Shown piece by piece: positions 29,989 to 39,198 of a stretch of DNA of 51,287 bases (position 1 is the first letter of the stretch; every line of letters begins with the position of its first letter). Both the position numbers and the translations under genes were made by a program. The stretch is from an uncultured Collinsella sp. (GTDB taxonomy: Bacteria; Actinomycetota; Coriobacteriia; Coriobacteriales; Coriobacteriaceae), in assembly GCA_900551665.1 (NCBI GenBank), contig URWW01000012.1, forward strand, positions 1-51,287, given 5' to 3'. The notes beneath the pieces are model-generated. The model was given only the letters and a program-made list of their open reading frames with translations, ran no database searches and was not told the origin of the DNA.

Positions 29989-30228
29989 AAGCCCTCCTCG
30001 TGATCTGTGCCGCCCCGTGCCGTAAGCGGGCGGCTGGTGTACAGACTGCCGGGGCGCGTAGACAGCGCGGCTCGGCATGGTGCGTCGCAACAGGCAACTC
30101 GGCGTCCGATTCGCGACAGTTCATTAGGATAGCGGAAAGCCGGGCACTTTATCATAGAAGAGCGCCCGGCTCACGTTGTCTTAACAGGTTCGCAACCCGA
30201 ACGCGTCACTACCACGTAATCGCCCCAA

Positions 30229-30259
30229 CCTCAATTTGGGGACTGTCCCTAAATTGAGG
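30229..30259. repeat. Dispersed palindrome, family A
   Basis: Arms CCTCAATTTGGGGAC and GTCCCTAAATTGAGG, one mismatch, around a central T. Third copy of the family; it lies in the aspS-ppc gap. Confidence 0.85.
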
Positions 30260-30334
30260 CCCTCGGCTTTGGTCACCACAACTTTACCTGTGCAGCACTC
30301 GGCTTTGCCTTTGGCTCCCTGGATTTTGCCTATG

Positions 30335-30366
30335 AAAAAATGCCGCTCAGGACTTCTGAACGGCAT
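30335..30366 (-). terminator. Terminator of ppc
   Basis: On the minus strand ATGCCG...CGGCAT with inner TCAG/CTGA pairing is followed by six T residues. It stands 130 bases after the ppc stop, after the tandem repeat at 30393-30476. Confidence 0.8.
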
Positions 30367-30392
30367 AATTCCATAGGCAATGTGAAGCACGT

Positions 30393-30476
30393 GCACCTGT
30401 GAGGGCAACGGGCCCGTGAAACCAACGCGCACCTGCAAGGGCAACGGGCCCGTAAAGCCAACGCGCACCTGCGGGG
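30393..30476. repeat. Tandem 36-bp repeat, about 2.3 units
   Basis: Units at 30393-30428 and 30429-30464 start GCACCTG and contain GGGCAACGGGCCCGT; they differ at four or five positions. A third unit starts at 30465 and breaks off after 12 bases. Each unit includes the palindrome ACGGGCCCGT. The repeat stands between the ppc stop and its terminator. Confidence 0.85.
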
Positions 30477-30495
30477 ACACTGGAGAGAGGACGGA

Positions 30496-33321
30496 TTACC
30501 CGGTGTTCTGCAGGCCCGCGGAGACGCCGGTGACGGTCTCCAGAACCAGGCTCATGAACTCGGCCTTGGCCTCCTCGGACAGCTCGTCCTGATTGGCGCG
30601 GACCTCGCGCAGCGCGCGGACCTGCGCGAGCGACAGCGCGTCCACGAACGGGTTGCGCACGCGCACGGCCTGACCGAGCACGCGACGATGCTCGAGCGGC
30701 CACGCGTCGCCCACGATGCGCAGCACCCAGGAACGCGTGAGCATCATCTCGTCAAAGACCTTGTCGGCCAGGTCGGCGCGATCGCCGAGCGCAAGATACA
30801 TCTTGGCGATGCGGTTGTCCGTCTTTGCGATCGACATCTCGATGTTGTCGATGAACGTGTTGAACAGCGGCCACTCGCGGTAGGCACGCTGCAAAAGCTC
30901 CAGGTCGCCCAGCTTCTCGCAGGCGGTGCCCAGGCCGTACCACGCAGCCAAGTTGATGCGGGCCTGGCTCCAGGAGAACACCCACGGGATCGTGCGCAGG
31001 TCGTCGAGGGACTTGGCGCCCAGGCCTCGCTTGGCCGGACGGCTGCCGATGGGCAGCAGGCCAACCTCGGTGAGCGGCGTCACGCAGGAGAACCACGGCG
31101 TGAACTCCTCGGTGTTCAGCAGGTCGAGGTAGCGCTCGTGGCTGGCCTCGTTCAGCGTGGCGGCCATCTCGGCATAGCGCGCGGTCATCTCGGTGTTCGT
31201 ACGCTCCACGGAAGGCGCGGAGTTGAGCAGCGTCGCCGCGGCAACGGACTCCACATGGCGCTGCGCCAGCGCAGGATTGCCATAGCGGGCAAAGATGACC
31301 TCGCCCTGCTCCGTGACCTTGAAGAAGCAGTTGACCGAGCCGGCGGGCTGGGCGAGCACCGCGCGGTTGGCGGGACCGCCGCCACGGCCGACGGCGCCGC
31401 CGCGGCCGTGCATGAGTACCAGGTCGATATCGTGCTTCTCGGCCCACGCGACGATGCGTTCCTCGGCGGAGTGCAGGGCAAGCGTGGCGGTAGTGGGGCC
31501 GGCGTCCTTGGAGGAGTCGGAGTAGCCGAGCATGACCTCCATACGGCGGCCGGACTCGGCAAGGCGCTTTTGCACCGCGGGGATGGCGAGCATCTCCTCG
31601 AGCACGTCGACGCAACCCTCGAGGTCCTCGAGCTGCTCGAACAGCGGGATCACGTCGAGGGTCGGGACGTCCTCGGCATGCGCGAACGCCAGGTTCGCGA
31701 GCTCATAGACGTCGGCCACGTGGCTCGCGCTCTTGGTAAACGAAATGATGTAGCGACGGGCCATCTTCTGGCCGAAGCGCCTCTGGATGGACCCGATGGC
31801 ACGGAACGTGTCGAGCACCTCGCGCGTCATGGGGGCGAGCTCGCCGTGAATACCGTGCTCGCGGATATCGGCGAGCGCGCGGCTGTGGACCACGGAGTGC
31901 TGACGGAACTCCATTTCCACCATGTGGAAGCCGAAGGTCTCGACCTGCCAGATGAGGGTCTGGACCGGGCCGTACGCGGCGCGGCGAGCACCCGCGGCGG
32001 CCAGCGAGCGCTGAACCACGCGCAGGTCCTCGAGGAACTCCTCGGCGGTGCGGTACATGGTGTCGGCGTTGCGCGTCACCGTGGCGTCCAGGCGGGCGGC
32101 CATCACGAGCATCACGGCGCGATGCGGCTCAGAGTTGGAGATCTCGCGGGCGCGCTCGGTGAGCACCTCGCTCATCTCGACCTGATGGCTCCACAGGTTG
32201 AGCAGCTCATCCGAGGGCTGCGTATGCGCTGCCTCGAGCGTGAGATTGCGGCCCACGCGACGGCACTTGTCCGCGAGCTTGGAAATCATGTGGGTGGCGT
32301 ACTTGGCGGCCACCTGACGGCTCACCTTGGCGGTGACGTTGGGATTGCCGTCGCGGTCGGAACCGATCCAGCTGCCGGGGTGGAAGAACGCCGGGCACAC
32401 GGGCGGAACCGTACCCGCGACCTCGCCCAGGACCCAGTCGTCGAAGCGACGGTAGATCACGGGAATGGTGTCGAACAGCGTGCTGTCGAAGATGTCGATG
32501 ATGGTGTCGGCTTCCTCGACGGGCGTGGGCTTCTTGAGAGCGATGGGGCTCGTGCGCACGAGGGCGTCGATTTCCTGCAGCATGTGGCGCTCGTTCTCCA
32601 CCAGGTCGGAGCCGCCCATGTAGGGGCGCTCCTCAAGCAGGCGGGCGATGCGGCGGATCTTGCCCTCGACGGCCTTGCGGCGCGCCTCCGTGGGATGCGC
32701 GGTAAAGACCGGGTGGAACTCCAGGCGGGAGAGCAGCTCGGTGGCCTTGGCCCCACCGACCTCCTCGTTGAGCTGATGGAACGCCACGGTGAGGGCATTC
32801 GCGGGGTCGACCGCATCCTCGGTGGACACTTTGCGCTCGCGCTCGCGCAGCTGGGCCACGCGATAGTTCTCCTCGGACAGGTTGGCGAGGTGGAAGAACG
32901 CGGTAAACGCACGGACGATGACCTGCGCCTGGTCCACGGGCAAGGCGTCGATGAGCGCCACGGCGTCGCGGAAGGCGCATGCGGAGGGCGTGTCGCTCGC
33001 GGGCATGCCCTGCGCATCCACGGCCTCGCCATCGGCCTCGGCGCCGGGGTCGCCGGCGTTGGCGCGGATCACGTTCATCATGAGCTCGTCGAAGACGTCG
33101 AGCACCTTTGCGTCATACTCACGCAAGACACGACGCTCGAGACGCAGGAACAGCGCGAGGTTGTCGCGGAGCTCGGCGGGGATGTCGATATCGGACAGGA
33201 CCTCGACGGCGGCCGCCAGGTCGGTCAGGTCGATGCGGCGGGTGCCGGACATCACGTCGGCGACCATGTCGCCGGTGATGAAGTCTCCGAGCCGCTGCTC
33301 TGCAGACGTATTCTCTGCCAC
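30496..33321 (-). CDS. ppc: Phosphoenolpyruvate carboxylase
   Basis: The enzyme carboxylates PEP to oxaloacetate in the cytoplasm, refilling the C4-acid pool. The catalytic His lies in FTAHPTEARRKAV (about 215), the glycine loop and acidic sites in SWIGSDRDGNPNV, YSDSSKDAGPTTATLAL and MHGRGGAVGRGGGPANRAVLAQP, all in order, and the protein ends QNTG, the conserved C-terminal motif. At 941 residues it is full length. The start is GTG at 33321; AAGGAGG lies four bases before it, a rather close spacing, and no better codon is near. Transcribed alone and ended by the hairpin at 30335-30366. Confidence 0.96.
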   Translation of the reverse strand: MAENTSAEQRLGDFITGDMVADVMSGTRRIDLTDLAAAVEVLSDIDIPAELRDNLALFLRLERRVLREYDAKVLDVFDELMMNVIRANAGDPGAEADGEAVDAQGMPASDTPSACAFRDAVALIDALPVDQAQVIVRAFTAFFHLANLSEENYRVAQLRERERKVSTEDAVDPANALTVAFHQLNEEVGGAKATELLSRLEFHPVFTAHPTEARRKAVEGKIRRIARLLEERPYMGGSDLVENERHMLQEIDALVRTSPIALKKPTPVEEADTIIDIFDSTLFDTIPVIYRRFDDWVLGEVAGTVPPVCPAFFHPGSWIGSDRDGNPNVTAKVSRQVAAKYATHMISKLADKCRRVGRNLTLEAAHTQPSDELLNLWSHQVEMSEVLTERAREISNSEPHRAVMLVMAARLDATVTRNADTMYRTAEEFLEDLRVVQRSLAAAGARRAAYGPVQTLIWQVETFGFHMVEMEFRQHSVVHSRALADIREHGIHGELAPMTREVLDTFRAIGSIQRRFGQKMARRYIISFTKSASHVADVYELANLAFAHAEDVPTLDVIPLFEQLEDLEGCVDVLEEMLAIPAVQKRLAESGRRMEVMLGYSDSSKDAGPTTATLALHSAEERIVAWAEKHDIDLVLMHGRGGAVGRGGGPANRAVLAQPAGSVNCFFKVTEQGEVIFARYGNPALAQRHVESVAAATLLNSAPSVERTNTEMTARYAEMAATLNEASHERYLDLLNTEEFTPWFSCVTPLTEVGLLPIGSRPAKRGLGAKSLDDLRTIPWVFSWSQARINLAAWYGLGTACEKLGDLELLQRAYREWPLFNTFIDNIEMSIAKTDNRIAKMYLALGDRADLADKVFDEMMLTRSWVLRIVGDAWPLEHRRVLGQAVRVRNPFVDALSLAQVRALREVRANQDELSEEAKAEFMSLVLETVTGVSAGLQNTG

Positions 33322-33495
33322 GCTACCTCCTTAGATGCAGGCACGGACGCTCCCAGGGGGCCCGTGCGACCGCACTATTATAGGCGGGCAACGCGTCACC
33401 TACCAACTACTTTAGTTCGGTAGAGTACATCTCCCGCTTTTCAACAAATAATCGGCAGGCGGCGCAGATGCCCCGACGGATGGCCGCATGCGCGT

Positions 33496-33525
33496 AAAAA
33501 AACGGCGGGACCGTACGCCCCGCCG
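33496..33525 (-). terminator. Terminator of hisS
   Basis: On the minus strand CGGCGGG pairs with CCCGCCG and is followed by seven T residues, about 45 bases after the hisS stop. Confidence 0.85.
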
Positions 33526-33567
33526 CAACCTTGGGATTCGACTTTCGCGCTACAGCCCCGTTTCGCG

Positions 33568-34878
33568 CTACAGTCCCGCAATGACCTCGGCAGCGCTGAC
33601 ACGCTCGATCAGGCTCTCCTCATGCGTGGCCATGTTACGCAGCTTGACCTTACCGGCAGCCAACTCGTCGCCGCCGATGATCACGATGTGCGAGGCGTTG
33701 AGCTTATCGGCGAGCTTGAACTGGGCCTTCAATGACTTGCCCTGGTAATCGCACTCGGTGCGGACCCCGCGACCACGGAGCTCGAGCGCAAGCGCGAAGA
33801 CCTCGTCCCTCAGATCGGCACCGGCGTTCGCGACGAACACGCAGCGTTCGGCGTCGCAATCCATCTCCTTGCCGAACGCCTCGAGGGCGAGCACGGCGCG
33901 CTCGAAGCCGACCGCAAAGCCAACGCCCGGCGTGGGCTTGCCGCCCTCGAGCTCGACCAGACCGTCGTAACGGCCACCGCCGCCGATGGAGCCGACACCC
34001 GCGCCCGGGGCCTCGACCTCGAAGACGGTGCGGGTGTAGTAGTCGAGGCCGCGGACGAGCGTGGGATCCTCGACGTAGGCGATACCCGCCGCATCCAGGT
34101 ACTGCTTGACCTTCGCATAATGCTCGCGGCACTCGTCGCACAGGGAATCCGGCATGAGCGGGGCGCCCTGCATGATCTCGTGGCAATGCGGGTTCTTGCA
34201 GTCGAAGGCGCGCAGCGGGTTGAGCTCCGCGCGCTCGCGGCACTCGTCGCACATCTCATCCTCGTGGTCGAGGATGAACTGGCGCACGGCCTCGCGATAT
34301 GCGGGGCGGCACGCCGGGTCGCCCATGGAGTTGATCAGCAGGCGAAGCTGGGAGAGGTCGAATCCCAAGCGCTCGTAGAAGCGCATGAGCATGATGATGC
34401 ACTCGGCGTCGGCCGCGGGGTCGGGCGCGCCCAGCCACTCGATGCCGACCTGGTGGAACTGGCGCAGACGACCCTTCTGAGGACGCTCGCCGCGGAACAT
34501 CGCCTCGGCGTACCACGCCTTGAACGGGGCAGAGCCCTGCGGAACCAGGTTGTTCTCCACCACCGCGCGGACGACGCCCGCGGTTCCCTCGGGACGCAGG
34601 GCGAGGCGCTGCTTGGCCTTGAGCTTCGCATCGGTGCCCTCCGCAAGGACGCGTTCGAAGTTGGCACCGGAAAAGACGCGGAACATCTCCTTGCGCACCA
34701 CATCGGTGGACTGGCCGATACCATGCACGAACACGTCGAGCTGCTCGATCGCCGGGGTCTCGATGGGCTCGAACCCAAACGGCCCGAACACCTCGGCCGC
34801 GACCTCCTGCATCTTCTGCCAAGCGCGCATATCGCGCCCGATGAGGTCCTTGGTGCCCTCTGCTCGCTGTGCCTGCAT
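33568..34878 (-). CDS. hisS: Histidyl-tRNA synthetase
   Basis: The enzyme charges tRNA-His. The class II core shows motif 2 (LRQFHQVGIEWLG), the histidine-specific region RGLDYYTRTVFEV and motif 3 (GVGFAVGFERAVLAL); the C-terminal anticodon-binding domain begins at about residue 340 and contains GGDELAAGKVKLRNMATHEE. The protein has a pair of CxxC-like segments in the middle (CDECRERAELNPLRAFDCKNPHC and CDECREH), an insertion that could bind zinc and occurs in some bacterial enzymes. At 436 residues it is normal. ATG 34878 is favoured by AAGGAG about eight bases upstream over earlier codons. Confidence 0.95.
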   Translation of the reverse strand: MQAQRAEGTKDLIGRDMRAWQKMQEVAAEVFGPFGFEPIETPAIEQLDVFVHGIGQSTDVVRKEMFRVFSGANFERVLAEGTDAKLKAKQRLALRPEGTAGVVRAVVENNLVPQGSAPFKAWYAEAMFRGERPQKGRLRQFHQVGIEWLGAPDPAADAECIIMLMRFYERLGFDLSQLRLLINSMGDPACRPAYREAVRQFILDHEDEMCDECRERAELNPLRAFDCKNPHCHEIMQGAPLMPDSLCDECREHYAKVKQYLDAAGIAYVEDPTLVRGLDYYTRTVFEVEAPGAGVGSIGGGGRYDGLVELEGGKPTPGVGFAVGFERAVLALEAFGKEMDCDAERCVFVANAGADLRDEVFALALELRGRGVRTECDYQGKSLKAQFKLADKLNASHIVIIGGDELAAGKVKLRNMATHEESLIERVSAAEVIAGL

Positions 34879-35073
34879 GTGGCGTCTCCTTCGCATATCC
34901 CCCGGCATCCGCCGGGCGGTACATCGTCAATCTCCCCATTATAGGGGCAGATGCGGATGTGCCCCGACATTTTCCACGCGTTATACTTCGTTTTGGCAAA
35001 GTGCGTCGCCGAACCTCGCCGCGACCCGCGCGCCGTCTTACGCTCAACTCCCGCACGTATGAAGGAGCAGGAC

Positions 35074-36141
35074 ATGCACCAGTTCCGCAACGATTACTCC
35101 GAGGGCGCCGCACCCGAAATGCTCGAGGCGCTCATCCGCACCAACGGCGAACAGGCACCCGGGTACGGCACCGATTCGCACTGCGAACACGCCGCGGATC
35201 TGATTCGCGCGGCATGCGGCCAGCCCGATGCCTTCGTGCAGTTCATCCCCGGTGGCACCGCCGCCAACGCCGTGTGCATCTCCGCCTTCACCGAGGACTT
35301 CGAGGGCCCGATCCTCGCCGCCGATGCGCACCCCACCGCGCATGAGACCGGCGCGATCGAGGCCTGCGGCCGACGCATCCTCGCCACGAATGACGCCCTG
35401 GGCGTGCTGACCCCTGCCGAGGTTGAGCGCGTGTACCACGCCTCGATTGCCGGCGGCTGCCACTGCACGCGCCCGGCCATGCTCTACTTCTCCAACACCT
35501 CCGAGCTCGGCCACGTGTACACCCGCGCCGAGTTCGACGCGCTGTGCGATGTGGCCGAGAAGCTCGATCTCGCCGTATACGTCGACGGCGCCCGTATGGC
35601 CAGCGCACTCGCCGCGCCCGGCGGCGACCTCACCCTCGAGCACTTGGCCGCCCGCGCCGATGCGTTCACGCTGGGCGGCACCAAAGCCGGCATGCTCTTT
35701 GGCGAGGCGCTCGTGGTGAACCCGCGCTCCGAGCGCGGACGGCGCGCCATCGACCGCATCCCCTACCTCACCAAGCGCGGCGGACACATGACCGCCAAGG
35801 GACGCCTCATGGGCGTGCAGTACACCGCGGCATTCACGCGCGGCGAGGACGGCTCGCTCCCCTATTTCGCCCACGCCGCAAACGCGAACGAGTGCGCTTG
35901 CACGCTCGCCCACGGCCTTGAGGACGCAGGGTTCGAACCGTACGTGCGCACCAACGGCAACCAGCAGTTCTTCTGGTTTGACTCCGACGACGCCGTCCGC
36001 ATCGTCGAGGCATGCGGTGCCGAGGTCACACCCGCTGTGGATCCCGCGGGGCGCGACCGCGTCCTGCTGCGTTTCGTGACGAGCTGGGCCTGCCGCCCCG
36101 AGCATGTCGATGAACTGCTGGAGTTTGTCCGAGGACTGTAA
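35074..36141 (+). CDS. Threonine-aldolase-family PLP enzyme
   Basis: The protein (355 residues) belongs to the beta-eliminating lyase group with low-specificity L-threonine aldolase: FRNDYSEGAAPEMLEAL at the start, GGTAANAVCISAF with the PLP-stacking region, DAHPTAHETGAIEACGRR, VDGARMASALAAPG with the PLP-binding Asp, and FTLGGTKAGMLFGEAL with the Schiff-base Lys. Such enzymes cleave threonine or allo-threonine to glycine and acetaldehyde in the cytoplasm. AAGGAG before the ATG at 35074 fixes the start. It is divergent from hisS and followed by a terminator. The exact substrate is not certain. Confidence 0.9.
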   Translation: MHQFRNDYSEGAAPEMLEALIRTNGEQAPGYGTDSHCEHAADLIRAACGQPDAFVQFIPGGTAANAVCISAFTEDFEGPILAADAHPTAHETGAIEACGRRILATNDALGVLTPAEVERVYHASIAGGCHCTRPAMLYFSNTSELGHVYTRAEFDALCDVAEKLDLAVYVDGARMASALAAPGGDLTLEHLAARADAFTLGGTKAGMLFGEALVVNPRSERGRRAIDRIPYLTKRGGHMTAKGRLMGVQYTAAFTRGEDGSLPYFAHAANANECACTLAHGLEDAGFEPYVRTNGNQQFFWFDSDDAVRIVEACGAEVTPAVDPAGRDRVLLRFVTSWACRPEHVDELLEFVRGL

Positions 36142-36185
36142 AAACACTGAGCGCGAGCGTTTCGGCCTCGCGCAACACACAAGAG

Positions 36186-36210
36186 AGGTGCCCGGAGACG
36201 GGCGCCTTTT
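36186..36210 (+). terminator. Terminator of the threonine-aldolase-like gene
   Basis: AGGTGCCCG and CGGGCGCCT pair across GAGA and are followed by TTT. It sits in the short convergent gap before the DMT permease stop and can serve both genes. Confidence 0.7.
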
Positions 36211-36215
36211 CTCAT

Positions 36216-37394
36216 CTACTTCTTGGGGAACCACTTTCGCAGGAAGCTGAAGTGCGTCTCGGACAGCACGATCGATAGGAAGATCAGTACAAAACCAAAG
36301 ATCAGTTTGCCAGTGAGCACTTCACCCGCCATGAGGACGGAGAACAGCACGCCCGAGGGGCTCTCGAGCGAGAGCAGCAGCGAACCGGTCGCCGGCGGCA
36401 CATGCGAGAGCGCCTGATTCTGCAGCAGCAGGCCTATGGTGGTGCACACCACGGCGAGGAACACGAGCTGGCCGACAATCTCGGGCGTCCACTGCCCGGC
36501 GGGGACGCGGGGCTCGAAGGCGGTGGTCGCCGCAAGCGAGAACAGGCCCACGAACAGGAACATCCACGAGGTCAGGACGCTGACGTCGCGCGTGCGGCCG
36601 ATATGGCCCACAACCGCCATATCCACGGCGAAGAACACGGCGCCCACGAGCGTCATGAGATCGCCCATCTGAATGCTGAAGTTGTCGAGCGCGACGAAGC
36701 CCACGCCCACCAGGCACAGCAGCGCAGAGGCGATATGCCACTTGGTGACGCGCTCCTTGAACAGAATGAGCGCGATGAACGGCACCAGGATGCAGTAGGT
36801 TCCGGTGAGGAACGCGTTCTTACCCGGGGTGGTGTCGACCAGGCCGAGCGTCTGCGCGGCATAGGCCGACCAGATCACGCAACCCATGAGCACGCCAAAC
36901 CCCAGGTACTCGCGGTTGAAGTGCGCCTTGATGCGCTTGCGGAAGATGATGAACATGATGACCGCCGACAGCAGGAAGCGACAGGCGAGCAGCATGAACG
37001 TGGGAACCGTGTCCAGTACGGTCTTCATGGTCAGGAAGGAATAACCCCAGATGAGCGCCATCGCGACGAGCATGAGCTTCCAAAACAGCGGCGAGCGGGC
37101 GCCGGCGCCTCGAAGCTTTCCCGGAGCGCGGTCCTCAGGCGGGACGGGTACGGCGTCCTTGCTTGCGAACGGATCGTTTTCTTCGATACCGGCGGTGGTC
37201 TTTGCCACCTGCCCCTCAATCACGGTCTTCAATTGAGCCCACGCCTCGCTTTCTCCCTCATAACGCACACCGGACCTGCAGGCACAGGCGTATTTCCAGG
37301 TGCCACCCTTATGCGCGCGCTTCATCGCACGCACGTCCTCTATGGTTTTGACGGTGGTGATGTCATCCCCACGCTCGCGATCGATGCTGGTCAT
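36216..37394 (-). CDS. DMT-superfamily (EamA) permease with long N-terminal extension
   Basis: Residues about 115-392 contain ten predicted membrane helices in two EamA repeats (for example WKLMLVAMALIWGYSFLTMKTVLDTVP and the second-half start VGAVFFAVDMAVVGHIG), the form of the drug/metabolite transporter superfamily. The first 110 residues are hydrophilic and unusual: ITTVKTIEDVRAMKRAHKGGTWKYACACRSGVRYEGESEAWAQLK looks like a small folded domain, not a signal. The ATG at 37394 is used because GAGGGAG lies before it; starting only at the membrane part would leave no ribosome site. The substrate is unknown. It is convergent with the threonine-aldolase-like gene. Confidence 0.82.
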   Translation of the reverse strand: MTSIDRERGDDITTVKTIEDVRAMKRAHKGGTWKYACACRSGVRYEGESEAWAQLKTVIEGQVAKTTAGIEENDPFASKDAVPVPPEDRAPGKLRGAGARSPLFWKLMLVAMALIWGYSFLTMKTVLDTVPTFMLLACRFLLSAVIMFIIFRKRIKAHFNREYLGFGVLMGCVIWSAYAAQTLGLVDTTPGKNAFLTGTYCILVPFIALILFKERVTKWHIASALLCLVGVGFVALDNFSIQMGDLMTLVGAVFFAVDMAVVGHIGRTRDVSVLTSWMFLFVGLFSLAATTAFEPRVPAGQWTPEIVGQLVFLAVVCTTIGLLLQNQALSHVPPATGSLLLSLESPSGVLFSVLMAGEVLTGKLIFGFVLIFLSIVLSETHFSFLRKWFPKK

Positions 37395-37606
37395 CCCGGC
37401 TCCCTCGCGCACCCGAGCGTGGTGTCCGCACCCTATAGGCGCCACTCGGCATCACATAGTTCTAGCGTCGGCCCCCCGACTTAAGAAACATTACCATACG
37501 CTTTACCTGCAGCTCAACGCACCACGCTAAAGCGCTGGCTCGATATATGTGAAAACGACGGGCCATCGTTCGTGCCGGCGCCGTGCGACGAGGCGCAGAC
37601 TCGGGC

Positions 37607-38197
37607 TCAGCATTCCGCGTATGTGACGGAGGTCTCGAGAAACGGCGTCACCGGAGGCTGGTCCGCACAGTGCTCGCCAATCATCTTTTCCATCCAGATC
37701 ATGTTGTACCAACGGCCGCCCTTGAACCCGCATTGGTAGAACTCCCCCACCAAGCGGTATCCCATATGCTCGTGAAAATGCTGGCTGTTGCGCGTCAGCG
37801 TCTCGTCATCCTCGCCATCCGGCACGGCGATGCAAGCGTACATGTTGAGAATGCCCTGCGCGGCGAGCGCCCGCTCAAGGGCATCGTGCAGGGCGCGGCC
37901 GATTCCCCCACCCGCATGGCCCTGCGCCACGTATATCGAGGTCTCGACCGCCCAATCGTAGGCGGGCCTGCCCTTGAAGGTCCCCGCGTAGGCGTACCCC
38001 ACCAGGTGCCCGTCGAGCTCGGCAACCAGATACGGGTAGAACTCCATGGTCCGGCGCATGCGTTCGGCAAACTCCGTAGGCGTGGGCGGGACGTACTCGA
38101 AGGTGATCGCCGTCTCACGTACGTACGGCTCGTATATGGCAGCCAGCTCCTCGGCATCCTCGATGCGTGCCAGCCTGACCCTCACGTCTCCGCTCAT
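37607..38197 (-). CDS. GNAT acetyltransferase, phosphinothricin-acetyltransferase-like
   Basis: The 196-residue protein is a GNAT-fold acetyltransferase of the PAT/MnaT group. RLARIEDAEELAAIYEPYVRETAITFEYVPPTPTEFAERM is the typical N-terminal region, GYAYAGTFKGRPAYDWAVETSIYVAQGHAGGGIGRALHDAL carries the acetyl-CoA pyrophosphate-binding GHAGGGIG, and GYRLVGEFYQCGFKGGRWYNMIWMEK is the conserved C-terminal motif. Members acetylate small amines such as methionine sulfoximine or sulfone. ATG 38197 is preferred over the ATG two codons earlier, because GAGGGG then lies at a good distance. It stands alone. Confidence 0.88.
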   Translation of the reverse strand: MSGDVRVRLARIEDAEELAAIYEPYVRETAITFEYVPPTPTEFAERMRRTMEFYPYLVAELDGHLVGYAYAGTFKGRPAYDWAVETSIYVAQGHAGGGIGRALHDALERALAAQGILNMYACIAVPDGEDDETLTRNSQHFHEHMGYRLVGEFYQCGFKGGRWYNMIWMEKMIGEHCADQPPVTPFLETSVTYAEC

Positions 38198-38293
38198 GAC
38201 CATCCCCTCTCAAATCGTTTTCGTCCATCTTATCCCAGGCGTCGCACGCGCGGCCGACCGCCATACTCGACCAATGAGGCGCGCCCATACAGA

Positions 38294-38322
38294 AGGGCCG
38301 GCATGGAAACCACGCCGGCCCT
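38294..38322 (-). terminator. Hairpin after the aldolase gene
   Basis: AGGGCCGGC and GCCGGCCCT form a 9-bp stem with an 11-base loop 28 bases after the aldolase stop. The T run is poor, so termination may be partial. Confidence 0.5.
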
Positions 38323-38349
38323 CCGATGGGAGTAAGTTGTTACCGCGAA

Positions 38350-39198
38350 TTAGGCGCGGCCGCAGGAACCGAGGTTCTCCATGCGGATCTTGACGATCTT
38401 GGTGATCTCGTCGGCGCCGGCCTTGCCCGGGTTCTTGGGATCGAAGTTGTTGGGGTTCTCAGCCATGTAGGCCATGTAGCCCTTGGTGTAGGCCTGACGC
38501 AGCTCGGTGGCGTAGTTCACCTTGCAGATGCCGTTCTTGACGGCCTCGGCGACCTGCTCGTCCGGCACGCCGGAGGTGCCGTGCAGGACCAGCGGCACGT
38601 CGACGGCGGCGCGGATGGCCTTCACGACGTCCTGGTCGATGTGGGGCTCCTCGGTGTACACGCCGTGAGCGGTGCCCACGCCGATGGCGAGAGAGGTGCA
38701 GCCGGTGCGCTCAACGAACTCCTTGGCCTCGACCGGGTCGGTGTAGGGGGACTCGCCCTCGACCTCGACGTCGTCCTCCTTGCCGCCAACCTTGCCGAGC
38801 TCGGCCTCGACCGGCACGCCCATGCAGGCGCCGGCGTCGGCAACGGACTTGGTCAGGGCGATGTTGTCCTCGAAGGACTCGTGGGAGCCGTCGATCATGA
38901 CGGAGGTGTAGCCGGTGCGAAGGGCCTTCATGCAGCGATCATAGCCGTCGCCGTGATCGAGGTGCAGGGCCACGGGCACGGAAGCGCGCTCAGCGGCGGC
39001 CTTGACCATGCCGTAGAAGTAATCGAGACCGGTCTTCTTGATGGTGCCAGAGGTGGTCTGCATGATGACGGGGGACTTGGTCTCCTCGGCGGCGGCCAGG
39101 ACGGCCATGACGAACTCGAGGTTCTCGACGTTGAAGGCGCCGACGGCGTAGTGGTTCTTCTGCGCGTCGAGCAGCATCTCCTTGGTGGTTACGAGCAT
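38350..39198 (-). CDS. Class II aldolase, fructose/tagatose-1,6-bisphosphate type
   Basis: The 282-residue zinc aldolase shows ALHLDHGDGYD (catalytic Asp and first zinc His), the YTSVMIDGSHESFEDN region, EAELGKVGG, IGVGTAHGVY and VLHGTSGVPDEQV, and the phosphate loop KVNYATELR. It splits a ketose 1,6-bisphosphate into dihydroxyacetone phosphate and glyceraldehyde 3-phosphate. By length and motifs it is of the FbaA-II/GatY-KbaY group; the lacABC genes near by suggest that tagatose 1,6-bisphosphate is a substrate, though it could also be the general glycolytic aldolase. AAGGGAG precedes the ATG. It is divergent from the DeoR-type regulator across 308 bases. Confidence 0.92.
   Translation of the reverse strand: MLVTTKEMLLDAQKNHYAVGAFNVENLEFVMAVLAAAEETKSPVIMQTTSGTIKKTGLDYFYGMVKAAAERASVPVALHLDHGDGYDRCMKALRTGYTSVMIDGSHESFEDNIALTKSVADAGACMGVPVEAELGKVGGKEDDVEVEGESPYTDPVEAKEFVERTGCTSLAIGVGTAHGVYTEEPHIDQDVVKAIRAAVDVPLVLHGTSGVPDEQVAEAVKNGICKVNYATELRQAYTKGYMAYMAENPNNFDPKNPGKAGADEITKIVKIRMENLGSCGRA

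Noticed and set aside
30393..30476. CRISPR-like direct repeats
   Set aside because: The 36-base units are directly adjacent, without spacers, and there are no cas genes.
30688..33423. 911-codon plus-strand frame opposite ppc
   Set aside because: Composition is typical antisense of a high-G+C gene; ppc has all catalytic motifs on the minus strand.
34879..35073. T-box or other leader regulation before hisS
   Set aside because: No T-box sequence or conserved leader structure could be seen in this short gap.
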